Assembly (NCBI GenBank): GCA_028641055.1
Contig: CM054060.1
Location: 298,967,835-299,031,834 of the forward strand
DNA length: 64,000 nt
Reading direction: 5' to 3'
Source of the DNA: Alopecurus myosuroides
Lineage: Eukaryota; Streptophyta; Magnoliopsida; Poales; Poaceae
The position numbers and the translations under genes are program-made. Of the stretch, positions 20,611 to 33,406 are shown in pieces (within the stretch, counting starts at the first letter, position 1; each line of letters begins with the position of its first letter). Under the pieces are notes generated by a model. The model saw only the letters and a list, made by a program, of their open reading frames with translations, searched no databases and was not told the origin of the DNA.

Positions 20611-20626
20611 GTTAGGGTTAGGGTTT
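20611..20626 (-). promoter_or_regulatory. telo-box promoter motif in G1 LTR copy 2
   Basis: AAACCCTAACCCTAAC on minus, as in copy 1; this is the copy that would drive the element. Confidence 0.45.
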
Positions 20627-21236
20627 GGGAAAGGAGGGGGAGAAGGGCTGCTATAAGGGATGAGGGAGCAGGTGGGAGGTGGGGGCCATGGGAGGAGGTG
20701 GACAGCGACATCCTCCCCCTTTCTGTCCGTACGAGGAAGAAGGGGGGGTTGGGCTGGATCGTGGGGGTGTGGTGGGCTGGCCTGCCCTCCCTTTGGTTTT
20801 TCTGTTTTTTATTTTTTCTCTGTTTATTATTTTCTTTTTGTAGGGAAGGGAAAGAGAGAAAATAGAATAGGATTTTTGGGGTTTTATTTTATGCAATAAT
20901 TTTTGTTGGAATGCCTAATAGCAAGATCAAATGTTTGTTAACTTTATTTTCAAAAATTTCAAATTGCCAATTGATTTGAATTTGCCAATTTAATTTCAAA
21001 TAGTGTTTCATAAAGAAAATGATTTTTGAAATAACCAAGCAAAACTAATTCCAACTCAAATTCTTCATGAAAACAATTTGAGTTGTTAACAAAGGTGCTT
21101 TGTTTGAGAAGTTAAAATTGGTTTGAATTTTTAGGTTGGTTTGAAAACAAGTGCAATGAATATGATGCATAATGCTATGCGATGAAAAAGAAAACAACAA
21201 TCAACTTTCTATTTGGGAAAAACCCTGGGTGTTACA

Positions 21237-21241
21237 ATCTT
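21237..21241. repeat. target duplication (right) of G1
   Basis: ATCTT, partner of 12417-12421; the C1 LTR resumes at 21242. Confidence 0.9.
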
Positions 21242-22575
21242 GCATACGAAGTAACTTATTCCTTAGACCATGAGATCATGCCAATCACTGGTACCGGAAG
21301 GGTGCTTTGACGTCATCAAACGTCACACCGTAACAGGGTGAGTATAAAGGTGTCGTTAGGTATTCGGAAAGTATTAGTTGAGGATCATGGATCAAGAGTG
21401 GGATTTGTCCATCCAAATGATGGAGAGATATACTCTGGGCCCTCTCGGTGATATCACATCGACACAGCTTGCAAGCACGTGATATGACCACAAGGATGTC
21501 ATATCACGGAAACGAGAAAAGAGTACTTTTCAGGTAACGAGATTGAACAAGGTATTGTTGATACCAATGATCGAATCTCAGACAAGTAAAATATCGTGAC
21601 ACAAAGGGAATAGTTCACCACGTTGATGGTTCACACGATCACAAGAGTCATCGTTGAATATATAGGAGTCATCACGGATCTCCAGATCTCGATGTTGATT
21701 ATTGATCGGAGAGGAGTCTCGATTATGTCTATCTTATTCGCGAACCGTAGGGTGACACACTTAAAGTTCGATGACGCATTTGAGAGGATACGGAATATCG
21801 AAGAATGTTTTGGGCAGCACCGAAATTGTTTCGGGGAAAATTGAAATAATTCAAGGGGTTTTTCGTCGAATGGTTGTTATTAGAATTAACAAATGATTTA
21901 AGGTGCTATATGCAAATGGTTGTTAATAGAATTAACAAATGCTAAAATAAAGAAATAAAAATGTTTTATTTATTTATTAAAGAATAACTCTTGGATTTTC
22001 TAAGTGGGAAATAAAGGAAGGATGAGTGGATGTGAGTGGAGTGTCCACTCACATGATGATGGAAGAGGTGAGGGAACCTCCATGGGCTGGCCGCACCCCC
22101 TTGGGCTGCCTCCCCCCTCTCCTATAAATAGAGGGCATGAGTTCCCTCTCTCACACACACTTGCCCACCTCACTTCCTCTCCACCCTCTCCTCCATTCCA
22201 TGGTCTCCGGCTTGGCGAAGCCCTGACCGTGTGATTATTCACCACCACCACGTCGTTGTGCTGCTGGAGTTCTGAGGGATCCTCTACTTCCGCCTCCCCG
22301 CTGGATCAAGGGAACGAAGGTCATCATCAACCGTACGTGTGACCGATCATGGAGGCACCGCCGGATTGCGGTGCACATCTTCTCGCACTCGGGATAGGTG
22401 TGAGTACGACTACGCCAACAATGATATTTGATCTCGTAACGCTTTGTGTCTTCGAGGGTATGTTCTTCTTAAGACTCTCTATGCCTGTTGCACTTCATCT
22501 CCTAGATTAGATCTTGGCCTTTCAGGTGTCTCTCGCGTAGAATTTTTTTTTGTTTTCTATGCAACGAACCCTACA

Positions 22576-22591
22576 GTGGTACCAGATCCGG
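22576..22591 (+). other. C1 primer binding site
   Basis: GTGGTACCAGATCCGG directly after CCCTACA; a mutated form of the TGGTATCAGAGC site for initiator tRNA-Met used by BARE-1-like elements. Confidence 0.8.
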
Positions 22592-25500
22592 ATCTATGTG
22601 TAGATGATTTGTACGGGTAGAACACATAGGAGTATGTGGGCGTTGATGATCATGTTTTTCCTCCTTTAGTATTTTATGATCTTAGTGGCATAGTTGGATG
22701 AAGTTGCCCTAGACTAAGTTTATGTGTACTATGTACGCGTGAATTGTCTCACTTGTGGCTGAGCGGGTGTCCGTTTCTCCTACTATAGTTAAGATCTAAT
22801 CTACAAAGGGTTGTTAAAAAATATGTTTTATCAACGCTGTGGCTCTTGTACGTAGGTATGAACGGTTCTATCCTCGTAAGCCCAAGCCACGTAAAATATG
22901 CAAAAATAGATTAGAGGCGTCTAACTTGTTTTTGCAGGGCATGTGATATGATATGGTCAATTTTACAAACGTTATGTATGAGATGATATCTTTTGTAAAT
23001 TATTGACATACCGGATGGAGCCATATGGTTGTCTTATTTTTATGGCATGCGTGTTGTATATCATATCCATGTGATAGGTTATAATGGACAATCAAGATGG
23101 AGGTGCCACGCCGTTGGAATGATGGAGATCATACCATGATGCACAAGATGGAGATCAAGTGCAAGAAGGACCATATCATATCACATTATCCATGCATGTG
23201 ATGTTAATCCTTTTATGCATCTTATTTTGCTTAGATCGCGACGGTAGCATTATAAGATGATCCCTCTCACTTAATATCAAGATAATAATGTGTTCTTCCT
23301 TAAGTACGCACCGTTAAGAAAGTTCATCGTTTCGAGACATCACGTGATGATCGGGTGTGATAGACTCAACACTCGCATACAACGGTGTTTTCAAGCCTAG
23401 CATGTACAGACATGGACTCGAAACACACGCAATACTACGGTCCTACTTGGCGAGCCTAGCATGTACAGACATGGCCTCGGAACACGTAACCGAAAGGTAA
23501 AGCATGAGTCATATGGATGATATGATGAACATGTCGATGTTCGCCTTTGAAGCTACATCATCTCACGTGATGATCGGTTTTGGTGTAGTGAATTTGGTTC
23601 GTGTAATCACTAAAGACGACTAAGAGGGATGTTGTTTTTGAGTGGGAGTTCATGGCATAATTTTGAATTAACTTGAACTTATTTATCATGAACAACCAAT
23701 CAAAGTGAATTTGCGCAAATTGTAGTATTCATTGGCATCCACAAAACTACCTTACACTTAGATTGTTAATTGAGATATAACTGTTATGATCTGGTAAATA
23801 CCATTTAAGATTGGTACCGTATTAGTCAAATTTAAAATTGAGTCCTATTGTAGATTTTCGGTATTTCCTACCTAGCTCCATGTGATTAATGATTGATTGA
23901 TCTAGAGAGCAAATAATTCCTACTTACAATCCAGAGTCATGGTTGCTTCTGTATTACTTTACCTTCAAAAGAATATTTTGTTGATCAAGGTGATTTAGGA
24001 ACTCAAAGGAGTTGTTTTCAGAAACAATCAAGTGAAAGATATATTGATATCTATAAACTTATTTGTGGCAACATGACTGATTATAATTTAGCGTGACAAT
24101 GTATGCTTATATTATTTCAATATATGCAATCATGGAAGATGCTAGGCGTTTGAATATTCCAAGAAGTTGGGCACTAAAAATTATCCTCTAAATTCATTCC
24201 TTCGAGCTATAGTAGCTTAATCATAAAATTGTTATGATGGGATGGATTAAAAGTATGGGTAAATATCATTTACCTTGCTTGGAGATTGCTAAGAGTGGAA
24301 TCTGGAAGAATGCTATTTATATGGTGATATTAGTAGAACAATCAAACTTAAAGTATGACTCAATGGGTGATAGTATATGACTAACACGCCAAGGAAAATG
24401 TGCTAGTACGACTAGCATTGTTTGATGTTGAATGATTCTTATGTAAAGGAAAGGGAATATTGAAAATAGAATTACAAAAAGATATATGGCAGAGAAAGAA
24501 GATAACTGGAAAAGTCCAGCTCAGGAGTATATACTTGATATACAAGTTATAGATGTATTACTAGTTAACAAAATATTTTTGGGTATTTTGATACCACATT
24601 GGTTGGTATGAGTTGTCATACAAAGCAACACAATGCAAGAAATACAAGGGCCTAAAAGGAAGTAGTAATAGATGTGGAATCGATTATGACAAGAGCAGAA
24701 ATAAAGTGTTATTGTGTTCATTGTCGTATCGAACGAAACATTCAAGATTTATTTTAAGAACTTAATAAGTTGTTATTTTGTTCTGGTCTTTTGTGAGAAC
24801 AAATGAGATTGTTCAAACTATGACCATATTCCATAATTGATGGATATGTTAATATAAATCATGTTGGTAAAGTAAACATCTATAAGACTAAATGCCAAAT
24901 GTTGCAAGACGTAGAAGAGTTTCACTTAAATTGTGACACCACCATTTTAGTTCATATCAGAAAGGAAAACATGAAGAAACTCTATATTGATGGACTTCCG
25001 GAGTCATTTTGTTTTGAATAAATTGACGCTTGTGAGACCTCTTCCAAAAGATGACTAGAATTCCGTTCATAGGCCAAAGTAGAATGGGCGACTAATGTAA
25101 TGGACATAGTACATATTGATGTATATAGTCCATTATGTGTAGTCATGTGTGGTGGATTAAATTTTACTTCATAAAATTATGTCGATGATTTGAGTAGATA
25201 TGTGAGTATATCTATTTAAAGAGGACGGAGTTTGACATTTTTAATTGGTTCAAATGGTTGTTAATATGAAGTAAAAATCAATGTAACAAAATAATCAAGT
25301 ATTTATGATTGGATCATAAAGGATAAAGTTTGAGTTACAAGTTTAGCAAAACATGTGAGAAGTTGCAGAATTATTCTACAACTTATACTTCTCGAATAAC
25401 GCCACATTAGTTTGGAGTATTCAAGAGACAAAATCAAACCTTTTTTGACATGGTAAGATAAATAAAAATGCCATTATAATTTTGTAGTCTATACATTAGT

Positions 25501-27538
25501 GACAACCGCTTTTACACTGAAAAGAGTGCCATCATGATCCATTGAAATTGACACCACATAAGATATGGTTTGGGTAGTGACCCGAATTGTCTTTTTCTTA
25601 TGTTTTGGTATGCATAACATGCGTAAAATGTTTACAACCAAAATAGGATACATACATGTTTATAAGGTTAATCCCAACGAATCCATTAGGTATTTCTCCT
25701 ATCACCGACCAAAGACAAATGTTGTTTGTCATATAGGGTTGATTTCTCAAGAAAGTTGCTCTTGCGAAACAAGTGAGTGGGAGGACATTACAAACTCAAC
25801 GAGATTTGAGAATCTTTGTTATCATGTCAAGAGTAGCGCAACACTAGAAGTTGTTCTGGGGTTTGCTATTTTCACAAAGTAGAAGACACTACATGTGTTG
25901 TAGATACTTCGGATGAGTTTGCGAACTGAACCACAAAAGTCCTAAAACTCTATACTTAGACCAACTTGTGGTTTAAGATTAAAGTGTTGTTTTGACAACA
26001 AAGGAACTGGAACTTATAAAGGAAGCAAATGATGGGCCCTGACTTCGTTAAAATTGGATATGAGTCATTATATCCGCGATAGTATCCCTGTATGAATATC
26101 AAGTATGTGACTTGGTAGTTCTTTCGAAAGGCATGATGCCTAACGATAGCAAAAGGGTCTATATAGCAACAAAGACGTGGATATTTACATCCTTTGAAAG
26201 TTGTGCTTGTCGAAAAGATGTTTTCGCCGAAGTTCAAAGAGTTGACTAATACTAGATTTTGATCTTACGTAGTGATGCTTTAGTCTTTGCGGATAGTTCT
26301 AGAAAAAGTTACATATTATGATATGGAAGTTGAACAACAAAATCAACTTTCCTCTCAATGAAGTTTGATCGAGGATGTGTACTTGACACAGTACGAGAGT
26401 TTTGTAAAATTCAAAAGGTTGCTGGAAAGGTATGCACACTTCAATGGTTGAAGTGAGCATAACAAAGTTGGAATCTTTATCTTAATGAAGTTATCAAAAG
26501 AGTTTGATTCCATCATGAACGATAAATATGCTTGTAAAGTTACAAGAAATTAAGTGGGAGCGCTATGACATATTTTCAATGCTTTATGTAAATGACATAT
26601 GGTTGATTGAAAATATGTATTTTAGATTAACACAGTTAAGATTTTTATATTGATGAAAGGCTTAGGAGATATTGGACATCGATATCTATAAGAGATGGAT
26701 TGAAGCGCCTGATATGATTGAAGCCAAATTACATAGATGAAATATTGAAGTAAGTCAATATCGACATGACAAGAAGGAGTTCTTGCCACATGGAAAATAA
26801 TTGAGCAATATTCAAGTGTTTTGACACATGATGAGCATAATGAAATTGAGATTTCTAATTTACATGTTCCATGCTATGTACACAACCAGATGAGTCCTAT
26901 GCTATAAAATGTTATAGCATGATAATTCATATGATGATTAGGCAACAGTGGGAGAGATACTTATGCCATTTTAGAAATGCTATGGATGCGTTTTCCTATA
27001 TAGTAATGACAAACTATTTATTGTAATATGTTACACTAATAGTCTTGTCATATATTCAAATAATTTTATCTCAATTAAAATATGTGATGAAGGGTAGCAC
27101 AATAGGCTGGAAGAAAGTTCCATGCTGGATTCTAAAGAGTTTCAAAAATTAAAGTATTGTGACGGAGACGACAAAGGCTAAGTATATCGTTGTGTTGACA
27201 ACAAATAATAAGAGTACTTTGTGTCAAGGAGTTCTTTATTGAACTTGGTAAAATTCCAAGAATGCTGACACTATGAAGCTACATTCTCACAATGTTAGTA
27301 ACATTGTTTTAAGCTTAGGAATTAAGGTTTCACCGGTTGACCGAATATATACAAAGCCATCTCATTAGAGAACGAGTGATGCGTGTAGACGCAAAGAACA
27401 TGCAAATACAATAGGACCTGAACAGTTCAGATCTTTTTGATGATGTTTACCACATGCAAAGCATGATAATAACACTGGAACGCCATATGTGTTAAGTGCT
27501 TACAGACTAGATTATTGACTCTAGTGCAAGTGGGAGAC
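22576..27538 (+). pseudogene. C1 degenerate copia gag-pol region
   Basis: About 5 kb, near the length of an intact BARE-1-type interior, but stops and frameshifts leave no frame above about 105 codons. Remnants are visible in copia order: LYVNDIWLIEN near 26582 corresponds to the reverse-transcriptase box normally LYVDD, with the first catalytic Asp changed to Asn; TETTKAKYIVVLT near 27169 corresponds to the RNase H motif usually written TEAEYIA. The region ends in a polypurine stretch before the 3' LTR. Not functional. Confidence 0.8.
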
Positions 27539-29162
27539 TGAAGGGAATATGCCCGAGAGGCAATAATAAAGTGATTGTTGTCCTATTCCTTGTTTATGAT
27601 AAATGTTTATTTCTCATGCTAGAATTGTATTAACCGGAAACGTTGATACATGTGTGTTTAATAAACAAACAATGGTTCCTAGTAAAGCATCTCTTTTAAC
27701 TAGCTCGTTGATTAATAGATGATCACGGTTTCCTGATCATGAACATTGGATGTTGTTAATAACGGGGTCATGTCAATGGTAGAATGATGTGAAGAACATA
27801 GACTCAATATCAAGATAACAATACGATCAAGTCATTTAGTTTATATTGTTATATCTTGCATACGAAGTAACTTATTCCTTAGACCATGAGATCATGCCAA
27901 TCACTGGTACCGGAAGGATGCTTTGATGTCATCAAACGTCACAGCGTAACAGGGTGACTATAAAGGTTCCATTAGGTATTCGGAAAGTATCAGTTTAGGA
28001 TCATGGATGAAGAGTGGGATTTGTCCATCCAAATGACGGAGAGATATACTCTGGGCCCTCTCGGTGATATCACATCGACACCACTTGCAAGCACGTGATA
28101 TGATCACAAGGATGTCATACCACGGAAACGAGAAAAGAGTACTTGTCAGGTAACGAGATTGAACAAGGTATGGTTGATACCAATGATCGAATCTCAGACA
28201 AGTAAAATATCGCGAGACAAAGGGAATAGTTCACGACGTTGATGGTTCACACGATCACAAGAGTCATCGTTGAATATATAGGAGTCATCACGGATCTCCA
28301 GATCCCGCTGTTGATTATTGATCGGAGAGGAGTCTCGATCATGTCTATCTTATTCGCGAACCGTAAGGTGACACACTTAAAGTTTGATGACGCATTTGAG
28401 AGGACACAGAATATCGAAGAATGTTTTGGGCAGCTCCAAAATTGTTTCGGGGAAAATTGAAATAGTTCAATGGGTTCTTTAATAAATGATTCGAGGTTCT
28501 ATATGCAAATGTTTGTTAATAGAATTAACAAATGCGGAAATAAAAAAAAATGTTTTATTTATTTATTAAAGAAAAACTCTTGGATTTTCTAAGTGGGAAA
28601 TAAAAGCATGATTGGATGTGAGTGGAGTGTCCACTCACATGATGAGGGAAGAGGTGGGGGCACCTCCATGGGCTTGCCGCACCCCTTGGGCTGCCTCCCC
28701 CCTCTCCTATTAATAGAGGGCATGAGCTCCCTCTCTCACACACACTTGCCCGCCTCACTTCCTCTCCACCCGCTGCTCCATTCCATGGTCTCCGACATGG
28801 CGAGCCCTGACCGTGGGATTCTTCACCACCACCACGCCGTCGTGCTGTTGGAGTTCCGAGGGATCCTCTACTTTCGCCTCCCTGCTGAATCGAGGGAACA
28901 GAGGTCGTCATCAACCGTACGTGTGACCAATCACGGAGGCACCGCCGGATTGCGGTACACATCTTCTCTCTCTCGGGATCGGTGTGAGTACGACTACGCC
29001 AACAACGAGATTTGATCTCGTAACGCTTTGTGTCTTCGTGGGTATGTTCTTCTTAAGACTCTCTCTATGTCAGTTGCACTTCAACTACTAGATTAGATCT
29101 TGGCCTTTCGGGTGTCTCTCGCGTAGGATATTTTTTTTGTTTTCTATGCAACGAACCCTACA
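27539..29162 (+). repeat. C1 3' LTR
   Basis: 1624 bp, intact ends TGAAGGG and CCTACA, uninterrupted counterpart of the split 5' LTR. Confidence 0.92.
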
Positions 29163-29167
29163 TTTGG
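29163..29167. repeat. target duplication (right) of C1
   Basis: TTTGG, partner of 12098-12102. Confidence 0.9.
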
Positions 29168-29554
29168 GAGGTGAGAGAAGGAACTTTGGCAGTGGAGAGA
29201 GTTAGTGGGGGGGGCACGGGGGCCACACCATGTGCTGGAGCCACCAGGGGGTAGGCTGCGCCACCCCATGGTGTGCCTGACTGGTGGGTCCCCCTGGGAT
29301 CTCCCAGGTGGCTCTCTGCCTCATTTTTGACGTAAAAATTTATTATAATTTTTTTGGAATTTTTCGAGAAACTTTATTTTTGAGGTATTTCCAGAATTTT
29401 AATAATCAATAAAAACCAGAAAAACAAAACTGAAAAGGTGGAAAACAAAACCAAAACCAGAACTACATAGGTTCTATGACACTACAATGGAAAAATATCC
29501 AAAGAAAACAAAGGTGGAAGTGGTGAAAACAAAAGTATGTGTGGTGAAAACATG

Positions 29555-29559
29555 CATAA
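29555..29559. repeat. target duplication (left) of A
   Basis: CATAA, repeated at 49564-49568. Confidence 0.88.
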
Positions 29560-31147
29560 TGATACGTCATAAACGTATCCCTAATTTCGGATGCTCCATG
29601 ACCATATTATGCCAATTGCTACATGTTTTCTCCCTTCTTTATGTCATTTTTATCGATTTTCCGGACTAACCTATTAACAAGATGCCAAAGAGCCAGTTCC
29701 CTGTTTTCTGCTGTTTTTTAGTTTAAGAAAAGTTGTTCTGGAAATATTCTCGGAATTGGAAAATTCGAAGCCCGGAAGTCCTATTTTCCCCGGAAGCATC
29801 CAGAAGACCGAAGAGGAGCCGAAGAGAGGCAGCAGGGGGGCCACACCATACGGTGGCGCGGCCCCCTGGCCGCGCCAGCTATGGGTGTGGGCCCCCGGCC
29901 TCCACCGCCTTTGCCCTTTCACCTATTTAAGCCCCATGGATGGAAAACCCTAGGCACCTGATCAAAATCCCCGAAAAAGTTCCGCAGCCGCCGTCACCGT
30001 CAACCCCAGATCAGGGGGTTCTGAAGCTATTTCTGGCACCCTGCCGGAGAGGAGATCATCACCGGAGGCTTCTACATCACCATGCCTGCCTCCGGAATGA
30101 TGCATGAGTAGTTCATCCTTGGACTACGGGTTCGTAGCTGTAGCTAGATGGTTGTCCTCTCCTCATATGCCTCCATGTTAAGATCTCGTGAGCTGCCTAT
30201 CATGATGGAGATTGATTTTATGTAATTCTCCGTGCTGTGTTTGCTGGGATCCGATGAATATTGACCTTATGCCAAGTTGATTATAGTCTTTATTTGCATA
30301 TGTTATTTGTGATCTTGCATGCTCTCCGTTGCTAGTGGTTATTGTCGCCAAGTAGTTGCTAGTGACTCCAAGAGGGAGTATTTATGCTCGATATTGGGTT
30401 CATGCCTCCTTATTGCCTTGCTCGAGTGACAGAAACGTGAAGTGGGAGGATGTGATGTTGCCATTAGGGAGAAACAACGGTGAGAGTGCCCGCGTGCATA
30501 ATCATTGCTTACATTACACACTTTGTTTAATGCAATTATCTGTTGCTTGCAACTTAATACCTGAGGGGGTTCAGATGATAACCTGAGGGTGGATTATTAG
30601 TCATAGATGCAGATGGATGTCGGTCTATGTATCTTGTTGTAATGCCCGCACTAAATAGCATAGTAATCTTCATGTCATATTGTGCACTATGATGCAACCT
30701 TTATTTATCAATTGCCCAGCTGTAATTTGTTCACCCAGCATGCTATCTTTTATGGAGAGACACCACTAGTGAAACTATGAACACCGGTCCATTTTCCACA
30801 CTGTTAATCAAACCACAACAATTTCCCGCTCTCTTTACTTTTTGCAAGCATACACTGTTTTTCCGCACTATACGTCTAATCTTTGTTTTCAGCAAGACCA
30901 GTGAGATTGACAACCTCACTGTATCGTTGGGGCAAAGTATTTTGGTTGAGTTGTGTGCAGGTTCCACGTTGTTGCTGACACCGGTGAAGCGCCAGCACCA
31001 CCGTTAGTGGCATCAACCTTCCGAAGGTCCTCTTTCTCCTACTGGATTGATAACCCTGGTTCTTAACTAAGGGGAGAACTTCTTACCGCTGTGCTCTTCA
31101 CACCCTCCTCTTGGGGTATCCCAACGAGTGCAAGATCTGCACCATCA
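29560..31147 (+). repeat. A 5' LTR
   Basis: 1588 bp, starts TGATACGTCATAAACG and ends CACCATCA. Matches 47973-49563 and the solo LTR at 35217-36806. TATA-like CACCTATTTAAGCCCC at about 29920-29935. Confidence 0.92.
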
Positions 31148-31158
31148 AGGACTTTTTC

Positions 31159-31176
31159 TGGCGCCGTTGCCGGGGA
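31159..31176 (+). other. A primer binding site (tRNA-Asp)
   Basis: TGGCGCCGTTGCCGGGGA is the complement of the 3' end of plant tRNA-Asp(GTC). It lies 11 bases after the LTR. Confidence 0.88.
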
Positions 31177-31323
31177 GACGGAAGTCTTCTGGCAAGGGGA
31201 GTCTCTCAGTCTCAATATCTTTATTTTGTTTATTGTCTTGTTTTCATTTCTCTAGATCAAAAATGCACAACAATTAGTTTACTTCATAGCTGTTATTTAT
31301 TTGCTTGCTTTTATTTTGCTAAA

Positions 31324-33406
31324 ATGAGTTCCTCCGAGGATACCAAGTTGTGTGACTTCACTAGCACAAACAACTATGATTTTATTTGCACACCTATTTC
31401 TCCACCTGCTCCTACTGCTGTTTTCTATGAGATTAAACCTGCTTTATTAAATCTTGTGATGAAAGAACAATTTTCTGGTATTAGTACTGATGATGCTGCC
31501 GCCCACCTTAATAATTTTGTTGAACTATGTGAGATGCAAAAATATAAAGATGTGGATGGAGATATTATTAAACTGAAATTATTTCCTTTCTCTTTGAGAG
31601 GAAGAGCTAAAGAATGGTTGCAATCTTTGCCTAGAAATAGTATTGATTCAGGGACTAAGTGTAAAGATGCTTTCATTGGAAAATATTATCCTCCTGCTAA
31701 GATTATATCCCTGACAAGCGACATAATGAATTTTAAGCAATTTGATAATGAACATGTTGCTAAAGCTTGGGAAAGAATGAAAAATATGGTGAAGAATTGT
31801 CCCACTCATGGACTGACTACTTGGATGATTATACAAACCTTTTATGCATGAATGAATTTCTCCTCAAGGAACCTATTGGATTCAACTGCTGGAGGTACCT
31901 TTATGTCCATCACTTTGGGCAATGCAACAAAGCTTCTTGATGATATGATGATAAATTATTCAGAGTGGCGCACTGAGAGAGCTCCACAAGGTAGAAGGTA
32001 AATTCTGTCGAGGAAACCTCCTCTTTAAGTGAAAGGCTTGATGCTATTATGTCTATGCTTGTTAATGTTAAAGCTCAATTTGATCCAAATAATGTTCCTT
32101 TAGCCTCTTTGGTTGCTCAAGAAGAGCATGTTGATGTAAACTTTATTAGAAACAATAATTTTAACAACAATGCTTATAGAAATAATTTTGGTGGAAAAAT
32201 TTATAAGCCCTATCCTCCTAATAATGGTTATGGTAATTACACAACTCCAAAAATAATAATAAAAGCTCTACCTCTAATCTTGAAAACATGCTTAGAGAAT
32301 TTATTAGCACGCAAACTGCTTTTAATAAATCTGTTGAGGAAAAGCTTGGTAAAATAGATGTTCTTGCCTCCAAAGTAGATAGCCTTGCTATTGATGTTGG
32401 TTTTCTAAAACTAAAGGTTTTGCCACAATATTTTAAACAAAATAAAAGTTTGAATGCCATCCAAGTTCAAATAGATAATAATGTTAGATTGATGGCTGAA
32501 TTACGTGCTAGGTGGGAAAGAGAAGATGAACTAGCTAAAAAGAATAATATTGCTAGAGTTTGCAATATCACAACCACTAGTAAAACTGAAGCTCCGAGTT
32601 CTAGTAAACCTCCTACTATCAGTGGCAAATTAGTTGGTGCTAATAAAGTCCCTACTCCTTTGGTGAAACGTGCTAAATTGCCTTAAACTACTGAAATTGC
32701 TTCTGATAAAAGTGCTAATTTTTTTAGAGATGTGGGAGATAATGGTTCCATTACTTTTGATGATAATAATATTGATTTTGATGATTGCAATATCTCTGAA
32801 TTTATTATGTTTCTACAAAAGCTTGCTAGAAGTCCCAATGCTAGTGCAATGAATATGGCCTTTACTGAACATATTACCAATGCTCTCATGAAAGTTAGGG
32901 AAGAAAAGTTGAAACTTGAGACATCTATCCCTAGAAAATTATATGATGGTCGGGAGCCTATCATTAAGATAAAAGTAAATGATTTTGATTGCAATTCTTT
33001 GTGCGATCTTGGTGCTAGTATCTCTGTTATGCCTCAAAAGCTTTATAATATTCTTGATTTACCACCGTTGGAACACTGTTATTTGGATGTTCATCTTGCT
33101 GATAATGCTAAGAAGAAACCACTTGGTAGAATTTATGATGTTATTACTATGGTTAATAAGAACCTTTCCCCTTTTGATTTTGTTGTTATGAACATTTAAT
33201 GCAATGCTTCTTGTCCTATTGTTTTGGGAAGACATTTTCTTAGAACTGTTGGTGTTATTATTGATATGAAAGAGGGGAGTATTAAATATCAACTTCCCTT
33301 CAAGAAAGGTTTGGAACACTTTCCTAGAAAGAAGATGAAGCTACCCTTCGACTCTATTATTAGAGAAAAATATGATGTTGATGCTTCTTCACTTGAAAAT
33401 ACTTGA
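31324..33406 (+). pseudogene. A gag-protease region, broken
   Basis: Starts MSSSEDTKLCDFTS. Gag core: KPALLNLVMKEQFSG, LKLFPFSLRGRAKEWLQSLP, DAFIGKYYPPAKI. A stop at 31849-31851, a frame change before 32049 and another near 32240-32290 split gag; a further stop lies near 32684. Later comes a retropepsin-like segment, LCDLGASISVMPQKLY (about 33000), with the catalytic Asp of the D-x-G-A box still present, and then VLGRHFLRTVGVIIDMKEG. A stop (33199) divides these. After 33406 no pol sequence follows, only noncoding DNA. Gag forms virus-like particles and the protease cleaves the polyprotein; here neither can be made whole. Confidence 0.85.

Larger units (their letters stand above)
12422..21236 (-). 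mobile_element. G1: LTR retrotransposon with giant LTRs and 521-bp interior
   Basis: TSD ATCTT on both sides. Near-identical direct repeats 12422-16570 (4149 bp) and 17092-21236 (4145 bp) begin TGTGACGCCCCG and end GTGTTACA on plus, so on the element's own strand they start TGTAACAC and end CGTCACA. The minus strand is the sense strand because a primer site (TGGTATCAGAGCATGG) follows the right-hand LTR. LTR copies differ by scattered substitutions and by G-run length, meaning insertion is fairly recent but not brand new. It carries no gag or pol and must be mobilised in trans. Related to G2. Confidence 0.92.
17092..21236 (-). repeat. G1 LTR copy 2 (5' LTR on minus strand)
   Basis: 4145 bp, partner of 12422-16570. 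Contains its own 160-bp array, A/B-box pair and telo-box. Confidence 0.92.
12103..22575 (+). repeat. C1 5' LTR, split by G1 (12103-12421 and 21242-22575)
   Basis: The two pieces align end to end with the 3' LTR (27539-29162). About 1.65 kb without the insertion and the duplicated ATCTT. The end CCCTACA at 22575 is followed by the primer site. Carries a TATA-like CTATAAATAG at about 22122-22131. Confidence 0.92.
12103..29162 (+). mobile_element. Ty1/copia element C1, BARE-1/Angela/WIS-like, interrupted by G1
   Basis: LTRs begin TGAAGGGAATATGCCCGAGA and end CCCTACA. The LTR start (AATATGCCC, GAGGCAATAATAAA) is characteristic of Triticeae BARE-1/Angela elements. A primer site complementary to initiator tRNA-Met follows the 5' LTR, and a polypurine stretch (AAGTGGGAGAC, 27528-27538) precedes the 3' LTR. 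The 5-bp duplication TTTGG brackets the whole element. Internal coding is degenerate. Confidence 0.92.
29163..29559 (-). other. middle segment of element D
   Basis: D spacer between the C1 and A insertions. It continues to 49564. Noncoding; contains repeated GGTGAAAAC motifs that go on beyond the A insertion. Confidence 0.75.

Noticed and set aside
15430..20865. Long frames in the GC-rich LTR promoter zones (for example 20143-20865 plus, 15548-16033 minus; also 40564-40946 and 46030-46718)
   Set aside because: GC-rich LTR sequence with several open frames at once, low-complexity Arg/Gly/Pro composition and no domains; they differ between LTR copies by frameshifts.
25565..25882. 105-codon frame in C1 as a separate gene
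   Set aside because: Chance open stretch in a degenerate copia interior; no start context or domain, and it lies where pol is expected.
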